DNA of 64,000 nucleotides from NCBI RefSeq assembly GCF_004134775.1, contig NZ_SDOZ01000002.1, positions 1 to 64,000 on the forward strand, written 5' to 3'. Of this stretch, positions 14,649-24,052 are shown piece by piece. Origin of the DNA: Candidatus Borkfalkia ceftriaxoniphila (lineage in GTDB: Bacteria > Bacillota > Clostridia > Christensenellales > Borkfalkiaceae). Made by a program: the position numbers and the translations under genes. The first letter of the stretch is position 1, and each line of letters opens with the position of its first letter. A model generated the notes under the pieces. The model was not told the DNA's origin. It searched no databases and saw only the letters and a program-made list of their open reading frames with translations.

Positions 14649-17600
14649 TTATTTGACCAACTTGATATCGTTTTTCTGAAGATACAGCAGCAGTTCGTCG
14701 ACGAGTCCGCGGCAGTAATTGATCTCCGTCAGTTTGTAAAGTTTACTGCCGCGCTTGATTTTTACCGTCATTTTTCCCGGCGTGTAATGGGAAAAGAGTT
14801 CCGCGAAATCGGCGAATTCCTCTTCCGATAAAAGCGACGCGTTCAGCCACAGCGTCGGTTCGCGCTGTACGACAGCCTCGGCGGGCGCCACGGTCGTACC
14901 CGTTTCCGGGTTGTATTCCTGCATTTTATCGAGTATGATGACGGGCGGCTTTTCGCTGTCCAACTGCATTTTTCCCGTAATATAGACGATCTTATCGGGC
15001 GCAAGAACGGTTTTGATACGGTCAAATACATTGGGAAACGCCACGCATTCGATACTGCCGAACAGATCTTCCACGGATATAAACGCCATGGACGAGCCCG
15101 AACGGGTGTTGATCTTCTTATAATTGCCGATGATCCCGCCCATAGTCACCTGCGTACCGTCGGTGAGTTCCGTATAAGTACGATGGCCGTCCTCATCCTC
15201 CTCGTACACCTGCAATTTCGCACAGGAAAAGGTACAGTCCGCAAAGGCGTGCGCGTAGCCCTCAAAGGGATGTCCGCTGATATAGACGCCGAGCACGGCC
15301 TTCTCTTTGGAAAGCCTTTCGTTGGTGTCCAGTTCGGGGATATCGGGGTAATCGATATCCGAATTGTCCTCTTCGATAATGTCGCCGAACAGGCTCATCT
15401 GCATACTCTGTTTCTGCTTGGCGATCTTATTCGCGCGGTCGAGCACGCTCTCGTAAACAGACAGAAGTTGCGAACGCTTCACGTCGAAACAGTCGAACGC
15501 GCCCGCCGAAATCAACCCTTCCACCATGCGTTTGTTTACAAACGGCGCACAGCGGAACACGAAATCGGGGAAATTTTTAAACTCGCCGTTCGCATCGCGC
15601 TCGTTGATGATCTCCTGCGTCGCGGCGACGCCGACGCCTTTCAAGGCGCTCAGCCCGAAACGGACGCCGTTGCCCTGCACCGAGAAATACGTCTTGCTCT
15701 TGTTGACGTCGGGCTGTAAAACGGGGATATTCTTCTCTTTGAGATAGATAATGTATTTGGTGATCTCTTCGATCTTTTCAATGCGGTTATTTAGGATCGC
15801 CGCCAGAAATTCTTTGGGATAAAAACGCTTTAAATAGGCGGTACGGTAGGAAAGCACTCCGTAACAGGTGGCGTGCGCCTTGTTGAAAGCGTAACTCGCG
15901 AAACTCTCCATATCGCCGAATATCTTCGCGGCGACCTCTTGCGGCACGCCGCGGTTGACCGCGCCCTCGATGTTGCCGCCTTGGTCCTTATTGCCGAAGA
16001 TAAACTTATCCTTTTGCGCCATCAGTTCGGCTTTGTTCTTTTTACCCATCGCGCGGCGCACCAGGTCCGCTTGTCCCAGCGAAAAACCCGCCAGGTCCTG
16101 GAAAATCTGCATGACCTGTTCCTGGTAGACGATCACGCCGTAGGTAACTTTTAAAATATGCTCCAAAAGCGGCGTATCGTATTTGACTTTCTGCGGGTTG
16201 AGTTTATTCTCGATATAGGTGGGAATGTACGCCATCGGGCCCGGACGGTAGAGCGCCACGCCTGCGATGATATCTTCCAGACAGCCGGGTTTCAACTCTT
16301 TCATGAATTTCTTCATGCCGCCTTGCTCGAGTTGGAACACGGCGTCCGTATCGCCTTCGGAAATGAGTTCGTACGCTTCCTGATTGTCGTAGCCGATCTC
16401 GTCGAAATCGATGGCGCGGCCCGTGTCTTCCAGAATGTAATCGCACGCCTTTTTGATATCGGTCAGCGTCGTGAGCGCCAGAAAGTCCATTTTCAGCATA
16501 CCGATGGATTCGACTTCTTTCATGTCGAATTGGGTAGTGATATCCTCGCCGTTGCGCGAAAGCGGAACGTTGTCCGCGATCGGCTTGCGGCAGATGACTA
16601 CGCCCGCAGCGTGCATGGAGGTATTCCGCGGCATGCCTTCGAGTTTCAGCGCCATATCGATGACGCGGTGCAGCGCTTCGTCCGTTTCATACAATTCAAT
16701 GAAATCCGCGTTGCGCTTTTTTTCCTGTTCTTCCAGTTTTTTGGAAATCTCGACGCGCTTATCTTCGGAAAGATCGCTGTTTTTCAGTTGGGTTTGCAGT
16801 TTGGGAATATTCCAGCCCAGAAGTTCGCTGATGGTGGATTTTCCGTCCATCAGTTTGGTGACTTTGTCCGTTTCCGAATACGGCACGCGCAGCACGCGCC
16901 CCACGTCCTTGATCGCAGCCTTGGATGCGAGCGTTCCGAACGTAACGATCTGCGCCACGTTTTCGGGATGATACTTATCGCGCACGTACTCGATGACCTC
17001 GGGTCTTCTTTCGTTACAGAAGTCGATATCGAAATCGGGCATGGTGACGCGGTCCGGGTTCAAAAAGCGCTCGAAGAACAAGTCGTATTTCAAAGGATCG
17101 ATGTCGGTGATCCCGATCGCGTACGCCACGATACTCGCCGCGCCGCTGCCTCGCCCCGGACCTACGGGGATACCGCGGTCTTTCGCCCAGCGGATAAAGT
17201 CCATGACGATCAGGTAATATTCGGCAAAGCCCATGCCGATGACGATATTCAGTTCGTAATCCGCCCTCTTTTTGACTGCATCTGTGATCTCGCCGTAACG
17301 CCGTTTCAAGCCGTCCCAGGTCAGCCGCGTCAGATACTCCTTCGGGTCGGAACCGTCGTCCGGCTGATACCCGGGGATAAGCGACATATCCTTGACGGGA
17401 TCGCCGTTGTCCTTTAAATCAAAACACGGCTCCGTGCATTTCGCGGCGATCTTGACGGTATTTTCGATGGCCTCGGGAAAATTCGAAAACAGTGCCGCCA
17501 TTTCTTCGGGCGTTTTCAGATAAAACTCCTTGCTGTCGAAACGCATGCGTTTGGGATCGTCTATGGTCTTTTTGGTCTGGATACACATCAGAACGTCCTG

Positions 17601-18239
17601 CATTTCCCAATCTTCCTGATTGATATAATGCACGTCGTTGGTTGCGACCAGCGGAATATCCAGTTCTCGTGCGATCTGAACGAGCATGGGAAGGACGCGC
17701 CGCTGCTCTTCGATGCCGTGGTCCTGGATCTCGATATAGAAATCTTCCCCGAAGATCTCTTTCATTTCCAGCGCGAAGGCTCTCGCCTTTTCGTAATCGC
17801 CGCGAAGGAGCAGTTTCGGCAGACGCCCCGCAAGACACGCGGAAAGGCAGATAAGCCCTTCGCTGTGCTCTTTGAGCGTTTTGTAGTCTGCGCGCGGCTT
17901 ATAATAAAAGCCGTCGACAAAGGCGATGGAATCGAGTTTGACGAGGTTGCGGTAGCCGACTTTGTTTTTGGCAAGCAGGATGAGATGTTCGAAATCGGAA
18001 TTCGCGCTCTTATCGTGCAGATCCTGCGTCATGTACAGTTCACAGCCGATGATCGCCTGAATATTGCTCTTCTTGCACAACTCCGCAAAGTATAAGGTCG
18101 CGTACATATTGCCGTGGTCCGTGACGGCGATGGACTTGATATTATTTTTCACGCAATGATCGACGAGGTCGTCGACCTTGCAGGCCCCGTCCAGCAGGCT
18201 GTATTCGGTATGTAAATGTAAATGAACGAAATCTGTCAT
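14649..18239 (-). CDS. dnaE: DNA polymerase III alpha subunit, DnaE type
   Basis: The 1,196-residue protein is a C-family replicative polymerase. The N-terminal PHP domain shows HLHLHTEYSLLDGA (residues 6-19). The polymerase palm carries the PDFDIDF catalytic aspartates (about residue 400). A helix-hairpin-helix region and an OB-fold (about 985-1090; MGGIIGNYKKINTRSGSSM) follow, then a tau-binding tail. No exonuclease domain is inserted, so this is DnaE rather than PolC. In Firmicutes DnaE extends primers with PolC as main replicase. ATG 18239 lies downstream of the HPr-like gene with a short gap. Confidence 0.96.
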   Translation of the reverse strand: MTDFVHLHLHTEYSLLDGACKVDDLVDHCVKNNIKSIAVTDHGNMYATLYFAELCKKSNIQAIIGCELYMTQDLHDKSANSDFEHLILLAKNKVGYRNLVKLDSIAFVDGFYYKPRADYKTLKEHSEGLICLSACLAGRLPKLLLRGDYEKARAFALEMKEIFGEDFYIEIQDHGIEEQRRVLPMLVQIARELDIPLVATNDVHYINQEDWEMQDVLMCIQTKKTIDDPKRMRFDSKEFYLKTPEEMAALFSNFPEAIENTVKIAAKCTEPCFDLKDNGDPVKDMSLIPGYQPDDGSDPKEYLTRLTWDGLKRRYGEITDAVKKRADYELNIVIGMGFAEYYLIVMDFIRWAKDRGIPVGPGRGSGAASIVAYAIGITDIDPLKYDLFFERFLNPDRVTMPDFDIDFCNERRPEVIEYVRDKYHPENVAQIVTFGTLASKAAIKDVGRVLRVPYSETDKVTKLMDGKSTISELLGWNIPKLQTQLKNSDLSEDKRVEISKKLEEQEKKRNADFIELYETDEALHRVIDMALKLEGMPRNTSMHAAGVVICRKPIADNVPLSRNGEDITTQFDMKEVESIGMLKMDFLALTTLTDIKKACDYILEDTGRAIDFDEIGYDNQEAYELISEGDTDAVFQLEQGGMKKFMKELKPGCLEDIIAGVALYRPGPMAYIPTYIENKLNPQKVKYDTPLLEHILKVTYGVIVYQEQVMQIFQDLAGFSLGQADLVRRAMGKKNKAELMAQKDKFIFGNKDQGGNIEGAVNRGVPQEVAAKIFGDMESFASYAFNKAHATCYGVLSYRTAYLKRFYPKEFLAAILNNRIEKIEEITKYIIYLKEKNIPVLQPDVNKSKTYFSVQGNGVRFGLSALKGVGVAATQEIINERDANGEFKNFPDFVFRCAPFVNKRMVEGLISAGAFDCFDVKRSQLLSVYESVLDRANKIAKQKQSMQMSLFGDIIEEDNSDIDYPDIPELDTNERLSKEKAVLGVYISGHPFEGYAHAFADCTFSCAKLQVYEEDEDGHRTYTELTDGTQVTMGGIIGNYKKINTRSGSSMAFISVEDLFGSIECVAFPNVFDRIKTVLAPDKIVYITGKMQLDSEKPPVIILDKMQEYNPETGTTVAPAEAVVQREPTLWLNASLLSEEEFADFAELFSHYTPGKMTVKIKRGSKLYKLTEINYCRGLVDELLLYLQKNDIKLVK

Positions 18240-18275
18240 GATAATCCTTGTGCTTATGTAAAATAAAGTAAAAAT

Positions 18276-18533
18276 TTAATCTGCGAGCGTCGAAATAAAT
18301 TTTGCGATCGCGCTCGCCGCCTTTGCCGCGTCGCGCCCTTCGGCGGTCACGTAGTATTCTTCGCCCTTGACGAACTGCATGGAAATCAACCCCACGATAC
18401 TTTTTGCGTTGCCGCGCTTGCGTTCTGTCCCGATCGAAATATCGCTCTCGAATTTGCACGCCTCAAAGACGATCCGCTGCGCATCGTACGCGCTGTACGA
18501 TCCTTTTTTATATTGAAACACTACTTTTTCCAT
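18276..18533 (-). CDS. HPr-like protein lacking the PTS histidine (Crh-like)
   Basis: The 85-residue protein aligns over its length with HPr. Where HPr has the GIHARPA loop with phospho-His15, this protein reads SYSAYDA; it contains no histidine at all. The regulatory serine region is kept as AKSIVGLIS (Ser46 equivalent). It therefore should not pass phosphate in the PTS but could be phosphorylated by HprK, as known for Bacillus Crh. Crh also lies just after whiA in Bacillus, and hprK is in this same cluster. The residue pattern is seen directly; Crh-like function is inference. Confidence 0.75.
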   Translation of the reverse strand: MEKVVFQYKKGSYSAYDAQRIVFEACKFESDISIGTERKRGNAKSIVGLISMQFVKGEEYYVTAEGRDAAKAASAIAKFISTLAD

Positions 18534-18540
18534 TCGAAAT

Positions 18541-19503
18541 TCACTCCTCCGTCAATTCTTCGGAAATTTTAACCAGTTTTCTGAGCCTGTGGTTCAAACA
18601 ACTTTTGCTGATCCCCAGCCGTTCCCCCAGTTCTTTGAGCGACGCCTCCCTGTCCGACAGCCGCGCCCGCGCCACCGTTTCCAACGCTTCGTCCAGCCCC
18701 GATATCCCGATGACCGAATCGATGACTTCGATCGCGCGGATCTGCTTTACGGACGCCAATACGCTCTTATCGTAGTTTTTCTGCATACAATTTGCGACGC
18801 GGTTGATATTGTTGCGCATTTCCCGCCGTTCGGCGAGTCCGTCCAGTTTTTCAAGACAGTTCTCCGCCCCGCACAGTTGTAAAAAGTCGGAAATGCTGTC
18901 CTTGCTTTTTAGGTAGACGACGTATGAATTTTTTCTCTGCACGCACTTGGCAAGCACGTCGAATTGCGCCAAAAGGTCGCAAAAGTTATCCGCCAGCGCC
19001 TCGCCGAAAAAAACGATCTCCAAATGATAGCCCGAGCCCGACTCGTCCTCTTTGGGAAGCGTACAACTGCCGCTGCCCAGAAACGCGCCGCGGATATAGG
19101 CGCGGCGGCAGCAGGCGTTTTCCACGAGATAGGGATCGATCTCCATTTTCAGATTGACGCCCTCGCCGTCGAATTCGGCGAGGCCGAGTTCGGAGAGGAT
19201 AAAGAAAGAACGCTCCCCCACGCAGTCTAAAACCAACCTGTCGCGGCCGTTGCGGTTGTCCGTGCCGACTTCCGCGATCTTGAGTTCCGCGCCGTACATG
19301 CTTTCTATGAGCCCCACAAAGTATTCCGCGACGTTTTCGCTCTCCGTCACGATCTCGAAACCGACGTGCGGGCCGCGGGTGATGATGCTGCCCGTTGCAC
19401 GCAAAAAGGCGGACAGAGCCGCCGTTTTGCAACAGGTATTTTCAAACCCGTTCCGAATGATTTCTTTTTTGATCTCATAGGTAAAATTTACGGAAGTACT
19501 CAC
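18541..19503 (-). CDS. whiA: WhiA DNA-binding protein
   Basis: The 320-residue protein has the WhiA architecture: a LAGLIDADG-like N-terminal domain (residues about 1-210; CCKTAALSAFLRATGSI and CCRRAYIRGAFLGSGS) and a C-terminal helix-turn-helix (about 240-315; LSDREASLKELGERLGISKS). WhiA affects division and sporulation-linked processes in Gram-positives. It lies between the PHP gene and the HPr-like gene in one direction with gaps of a few bases, so they are co-transcribed. The rapZ and yvcK genes that usually precede whiA are not in this window. Confidence 0.95.
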   Translation of the reverse strand: MSTSVNFTYEIKKEIIRNGFENTCCKTAALSAFLRATGSIITRGPHVGFEIVTESENVAEYFVGLIESMYGAELKIAEVGTDNRNGRDRLVLDCVGERSFFILSELGLAEFDGEGVNLKMEIDPYLVENACCRRAYIRGAFLGSGSCTLPKEDESGSGYHLEIVFFGEALADNFCDLLAQFDVLAKCVQRKNSYVVYLKSKDSISDFLQLCGAENCLEKLDGLAERREMRNNINRVANCMQKNYDKSVLASVKQIRAIEVIDSVIGISGLDEALETVARARLSDREASLKELGERLGISKSCLNHRLRKLVKISEELTEE

Positions 19504-19504
19504 G

Positions 19505-20281
19505 CTATAAATTTCTCTCTTTATATTCTCGGAAACGGAAATTCGGCAGTCTGCCGTCGATATTGTCGATGCGATCGCGCGGGATCTTCACGCGTTCGAG
19601 TTGTTCGTCCACGAGCGCGGTGTCGCCGATGCGGTCCACCGAGTGCGCGTCGGAATTGACGAGAAAGCGCACGCCCGTGTCGCGCACGCGTTCCAACTCC
19701 TCGTCGCTCAGATGCTTTTTTTTGGAATTGAGTTCGATATACGTGCCGTAATCGCGCGCCGCTTTCGCCACCTCTTCCACGTTGCAAAAGCACAGAAAGT
19801 TGAGGTGCGTGACGGCGTCTATCGGATATTTTTCGATGGCGTTGATATAGGCGCGCGTATTGTAGTCTACCAGTTTTTTGGGAGGCTTGACGGGGAGCGC
19901 CGTGTGAATATAATTGGACCAGAAGAGATTGTACCAACTCTTGAAGTTATTGAATTTCACAAAGCGGTGAATGCCCATCAGAAACACGTCGAAATCTTTG
20001 TAATCTTCGCTTTTGAGGTCGGTGCGGCCGTTTTCGCCGCAGAGGTTCGCTTCGATACCCACGTAAACCTGCACGCCCGTCTTTTCGGTCGCCTCTTTGA
20101 CGTCGCGAATGAGCGAGGGCATTTTTTTATGCTTGATACCGAACGCCAACTGTTCGAAACCATGATCGGTGATGGCTATTTCCTTTAAGCCGAGCGCCTT
20201 TGCCTGCATCGCGTTTTCCAGCACGGTTCCTTTTCCGTGGCTGTAAACTGTGTGTGTGTGATAATCGCCTGTCAGCAACAT
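19505..20281 (-). CDS. PHP-domain phosphoesterase (YcdX-like)
   Basis: The 258-residue protein has the PHP metal-binding pattern: DYHTHTVYSHG at the N-terminus, AITDHGFEQ, EANLCGE, THLNFLC and a final NSDAHS. These residues bind a trinuclear metal centre in YcdX-like phosphatases. The substrate is unknown. The GGAG site lies in the end of murB, four bases separating the two genes, so they are coupled. It takes the place that rapZ/yvcK hold in many Firmicutes clusters. Confidence 0.85.
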   Translation of the reverse strand: MLLTGDYHTHTVYSHGKGTVLENAMQAKALGLKEIAITDHGFEQLAFGIKHKKMPSLIRDVKEATEKTGVQVYVGIEANLCGENGRTDLKSEDYKDFDVFLMGIHRFVKFNNFKSWYNLFWSNYIHTALPVKPPKKLVDYNTRAYINAIEKYPIDAVTHLNFLCFCNVEEVAKAARDYGTYIELNSKKKHLSDEELERVRDTGVRFLVNSDAHSVDRIGDTALVDEQLERVKIPRDRIDNIDGRLPNFRFREYKERNL

Positions 20282-20285
20282 GATG

Positions 20286-21179
20286 CTATTCTCCTATGTA
20301 ACGGAACTCCTCTTGCAATTTAATTCCCGTTTTCGTATATATATCCCGTCGGATCCGCCCCACAAGTTCGCGAAAATCCTTCGCCGTGGCGTTTCCCGTA
20401 TTGATGATGAAATTGGCGTGTTCGGGCGATACGAGCGCCCCGCCGATCGAAAAGCCTTTCCAGCCCGCGCGCTCGATGAGTTCTCCCGCGGGTCCCTGCG
20501 GCGGATTCAGAAAGACGCAGCCCACGCTTCTGCCTTTGGGCAGTTTGCTTCGGGCAAAGCGGCGCGCGCGCACTTTGGCGGCGATCTCCGTCACGTTCCC
20601 CGCGCGGAACCTATAAACGCACCCCGCGATACAGTCTCCGTTTGTCTGAAACACGCTCTTTTTATAAGAATATCCGCATTCATCGACAGGTACATCCGTC
20701 AGAACCCCGCTGCGGACGACGCGGACGGTTTCGATAACCGACTGCACGTAGGTATTGTCGGCGCCGGCGTTCATAAACGCGAGCCCGCCCACGCTTGCGG
20801 GAATCCCTGCCAAAAACTCCGCGCCCGTCAGCGCGTTTTCCGCGGTGAAACGCACCAACTGTTCGGCGGTCGCGCCGCACTCCGCATAGACGCGGCATTC
20901 GCTCATGCGCGAGATTTTTTTCATACCGATTGTACAAACTACCGCGCCTTGAAATCCTTCGTCGGAAACGAGCACGTTCGCGCCCTGCCCCAAAAAGAAA
21001 TGAGGGATCTGCCGTTCGAGCAAAAAATTCACCGTATCCGTCAGTTCTTTCTCGTTTTTCGGATAGAGAGCGACGGGCGCTGTGCCTCCGATCCCCACCG
21101 TGGTATGGCGGGAAAAGGAAAAGTCCCTGCTGAAACGTACGTGCGGCAAATAGGACGGTATTTCCTGGAATTCGATCAA
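20286..21179 (-). CDS. murB: UDP-N-acetylenolpyruvoylglucosamine reductase
   Basis: The 297-residue flavoenzyme reduces enolpyruvyl-UDP-GlcNAc with NADPH to UDP-MurNAc, the second step of peptidoglycan precursor synthesis. The FAD-binding region shows TTVGIGGTAP and GQGANVLVSDEGFQGAV; catalytic segments include AGIPASVGGLAFMNAGA and the late RSVGCVFLNPP with the proton-donating Ser/Cys region; EHANFIINTGNATA is near the end. This is the shorter type II form of Gram-positives. It starts at TTG 21179 behind AGGAG. Confidence 0.95.
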   Translation of the reverse strand: MIEFQEIPSYLPHVRFSRDFSFSRHTTVGIGGTAPVALYPKNEKELTDTVNFLLERQIPHFFLGQGANVLVSDEGFQGAVVCTIGMKKISRMSECRVYAECGATAEQLVRFTAENALTGAEFLAGIPASVGGLAFMNAGADNTYVQSVIETVRVVRSGVLTDVPVDECGYSYKKSVFQTNGDCIAGCVYRFRAGNVTEIAAKVRARRFARSKLPKGRSVGCVFLNPPQGPAGELIERAGWKGFSIGGALVSPEHANFIINTGNATAKDFRELVGRIRRDIYTKTGIKLQEEFRYIGE

Positions 21180-21227
21180 TTTATCTGTTCTCCTATATTT
21201 TACTACAAAACGCGGATTTTTACAACG

Positions 21228-22217
21228 CTATATAAGGAAGTTTTTCATTTTTTTTAACGACTCGCCGTTCCCGCCGAGAGCCTCCGCGGCGAGAACACGC
21301 ATTTCGGCGTAAGAATTTTCCTCGATAAAGGCGCTCACGCCTGCGGCGGCGGAAATCTTTTCCGCATCTTGCAGGGCGGCGTTCGACTCGTCGTATATGG
21401 AATAATAAGCGCTCATCATGCCCACGCCCTTCAAATCTTTCTGCACGGATTCGGATAACAAAAGCGCGACGTAATCTAGGCAGGCATTGTATTTCGCCGC
21501 GTCGGAAGACAAAACGGCGATGTATTGATAGAGATCGGAAAAACTTTCGGCGGGCTTTGCCGTGTACGCTGCGCCGCGGGTATTGAGGCGGGCGACGTCC
21601 CTCTGCGTCCCGAACAGATACTTGTATTTACCGTTCAGAAAATCGACGTAGGCGGAAACGGAACTTTTCGCCTGCCCGCCCGCGAGAGATTCGCACGCTG
21701 CCGCGACGAGCGCCATGGAATAATTTCCCTCCGATATCACGGTGTTTTCCGCCGTCATGTCGGTAAAATCGCCGTCGAGCGTAAAGAACATATAGTTGCC
21801 GCGGCACCAGGGCACGGCGTACGTCTTGCCGTTCTGTTTCGAATACGGAAAATCGTATTTTTCGAGAGGCAGAAAGAGTTCCGGACAGAGCGCGCCGCCC
21901 GTGCCGAAAGAGATCATATCGGGCGCCTCGCCCGCGTCCAGCGCGACCCTTGCACTGGATACGGAATGCGGTACCACCATGACGAGAACGTCCTTATTTT
22001 TCTTTTCGAATTTTTTCGCCGCGGCGCCGAGAAAAGAAGCGCGCGAACCCTTGCCGCCTTCAAACGTGTCTATATGCCAGACGCGGAGAATATCGTTGAC
22101 GCCTTCCGCTTCTGCCTGTTCTTTTTCCGTGAGCGCGGGATAGGCAAAAAAAACCGAAACGGTCACGATTGCCAGTATCAATCCGATCGCGCAGATCCTT
22201 ACTATCCGCTTTTTCAT
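21228..22217 (-). CDS. Extracellular solute-binding-protein-like
   Basis: The 329-residue protein has an N-terminal signal or anchor (residues 6-28) with no lipobox cysteine. The rest resembles a family 1 sugar-type solute-binding protein: LRVWHIDTFEGGKGSRASFL, FEKKNKDVLVMVVPH, and APDMISFGTG. No permease or ATPase gene adjoins it. It sits between the hprK terminator and murB, so it is an orphan binding protein or has been repurposed at the cell surface. Function unknown. Confidence 0.65.
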   Translation of the reverse strand: MKKRIVRICAIGLILAIVTVSVFFAYPALTEKEQAEAEGVNDILRVWHIDTFEGGKGSRASFLGAAAKKFEKKNKDVLVMVVPHSVSSARVALDAGEAPDMISFGTGGALCPELFLPLEKYDFPYSKQNGKTYAVPWCRGNYMFFTLDGDFTDMTAENTVISEGNYSMALVAAACESLAGGQAKSSVSAYVDFLNGKYKYLFGTQRDVARLNTRGAAYTAKPAESFSDLYQYIAVLSSDAAKYNACLDYVALLLSESVQKDLKGVGMMSAYYSIYDESNAALQDAEKISAAAGVSAFIEENSYAEMRVLAAEALGGNGESLKKMKNFLI

Positions 22218-22280
22218 ACGTATATATATATGAACCGATACGGGCGGTTTATGTCTGGCAAAGTACTTTATATAAAGAAA

Positions 22281-22308
22281 AAAGGCATACTTTCCGTATG
22301 CCTTTTTT
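22281..22308 (-). terminator. Terminator after hprK
   Basis: Stem GGCATAC/GTATGCC with a 5-nt loop and T-runs on both sides, directly after the hprK stop. It should limit read-through to the binding-protein and murB genes. Confidence 0.85.
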
Positions 22309-23231
22309 TATCTTCCGATCGTTCTGCCGATGAGTTCCTGCGCCGCGTCGTAGCCCATGCTTTTCAGACGGAAATTGCGCGCCGCGACTTCGATAATGAT
22401 GGAAAGGTTGCGCCCGGGTTTGACGGGGACGGTGTGTTTCAAAACGTTGACGCCCAGAATATTTTCGTACATGGAGCCTTCGCCCAGTCGATCGTACGCC
22501 TTGCCCTCTTCCCAGTTTTCCAGTTCCATGACCAACTCGATCTCCTTTTCGTTGAGTATGGACCCCGAGCCGTACATATTCTTGATATTGATGATGCCGA
22601 TGCCCCGCAGTTCCATAAAATAGCGGATCATTTCGGGAGACGTGCCGACGAGCGAATCCATGATCTTGCGCACGATCACACTGTCGTCCGCGACCAGTCT
22701 GTGCCCGCGCTTGATCAGTTCCATCGCCGTTTCGCTCTTGCCGATACCGCTGTGTCCAGTGAGCAGGATCCCCACGCCCGATACGTCCATCAGAACGCCG
22801 TGCATCGTTGTGGAAGGCGCCAATTTGCGGTTGAGATATAAAAACAGGTCGTTGATGATCGTGGTCGTCATGCGGTCGCTTCGAAGGATGGGGCAGGCGA
22901 CTTTGCGCGCTTCCTCTATCATTTCGGGTACGACGGGCAGATCGCGCGCCATGATGATGCAGGGAAGGTCCGGATAGGACAGGATCTCCCTTAAACGCTC
23001 GCGGCGCACTTCGCTCGTCAGATCGCGCAGAAATTCATATTCCGCGTTGCCGAGCACGAGGATGCGTTCCGATTCGAAAAATTTGAAATAGCCCGCCAAC
23101 TGCAAACCGGGACGGCACACGCTGTATGTATCCAGCGTCACTTTCCCCCGCCCCGCGTAGACCACTTCCAGCCCCAGATCGCGGCAAAAAGAATCGAGCA
23201 AAACGTCTTCGCTCTGCGTTACTTCGTTCAT
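22308..23231 (-). CDS. hprK: HPr kinase/phosphorylase
   Basis: The 307-residue enzyme phosphorylates HPr (and Crh) on Ser46 in response to glycolytic intermediates, and removes that phosphate when they fall; it thus controls carbon catabolite repression. The Walker A motif GHSGIGKSETAM lies near residue 155, followed by the HprK signature RGHRLVADDSV and the phosphorylase loop MELRGIGIINIKNMYG. The start overlaps the preceding HAD gene end by four bases. Its likely partner, the His-less HPr-like protein, is encoded 4 kb downstream. Confidence 0.96.
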   Translation of the reverse strand: MNEVTQSEDVLLDSFCRDLGLEVVYAGRGKVTLDTYSVCRPGLQLAGYFKFFESERILVLGNAEYEFLRDLTSEVRRERLREILSYPDLPCIIMARDLPVVPEMIEEARKVACPILRSDRMTTTIINDLFLYLNRKLAPSTTMHGVLMDVSGVGILLTGHSGIGKSETAMELIKRGHRLVADDSVIVRKIMDSLVGTSPEMIRYFMELRGIGIINIKNMYGSGSILNEKEIELVMELENWEEGKAYDRLGEGSMYENILGVNVLKHTVPVKPGRNLSIIIEVAARNFRLKSMGYDAAQELIGRTIGR

Positions 23232-24052
23232 GGATTTTCCCCCATTCCGTATTTTTCAATGATATGCGCCACGGCGTTCTGATTATTCGTCAGCGTCACT
23301 TCGTCCGCGGCGTCTTTGAGCGGCTGCACGGCGTTCCCCACCGCGACGCCCAGCCCCGCGGCTTCGATCATGGGAATATCGTTGATATTGTCCCCGATCG
23401 CAATGACGTCTTCGATGGGGACGCGATAATAATCTGCGAGAAATCGCACGGCGCTCCCTTTGTCACAGCCCTTTTTCGTAATTTCCACGAGCGCGCCCGC
23501 GCTCGTCGTCACGTAAAAATCTTCGCCCAGAAGTTGCGCGGTCTTTTCAAAGACCGCCGCCTTTTGTTCGGGCTCTACCATCGCCAGAATTTTCTGCGGC
23601 TGAATCCCGTTCTGCACGACGAAATCCGCCATGCCGCTCGTAACGATCTTGCCCTTGACTTTGCAGATTCGTTCATAGGCGGCGAGAAGCCCGTCGTCCG
23701 CGTTCACGTAAAATTTGTCGCGATCGTACACGTGAATGTGCAGCCCCGTTTTTTCGAGCGTGCGGCAGACGCGCACCGCCTCCTTCACGCTCATATGTTC
23801 GTCGCGGAGATATTTCCCGCTCTTTAAATCGAGTATGAGCGCGCCCTGATAGCCTACGAGAAGGCTGTCGAGCCGCAGACTTTCGGCGTGCGGCAGAATA
23901 GAAGTCATCATGCGCCCCGTACAGATGGCGAAAATGCCGCCTGCGGCAATGTATTTGCGGATCGCCTCCGCGTTTTCGGGAGATATCGTACCCTCGTCGT
24001 TTCGCAGCGTTTCGTCGAAATCAGAAACGATCAGCGGATATTTTTTTATCAT
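23228..24052 (-). CDS. HAD-superfamily Cof-type phosphatase
   Basis: The 274-residue protein is a Cof/YidA-like HAD hydrolase with a C2 cap. Motif I is SDFDETLRND (nucleophile Asp), motif II CTGRM, motif III Lys in KGSAVRFL, and motif IV IGDNINDIPMIEAAG. Such enzymes dephosphorylate sugar phosphates or flavin precursors; the exact substrate cannot be told. It abuts uvrC (no gap) and overlaps hprK. Confidence 0.88.
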   Translation of the reverse strand: MIKKYPLIVSDFDETLRNDEGTISPENAEAIRKYIAAGGIFAICTGRMMTSILPHAESLRLDSLLVGYQGALILDLKSGKYLRDEHMSVKEAVRVCRTLEKTGLHIHVYDRDKFYVNADDGLLAAYERICKVKGKIVTSGMADFVVQNGIQPQKILAMVEPEQKAAVFEKTAQLLGEDFYVTTSAGALVEITKKGCDKGSAVRFLADYYRVPIEDVIAIGDNINDIPMIEAAGLGVAVGNAVQPLKDAADEVTLTNNQNAVAHIIEKYGMGENP

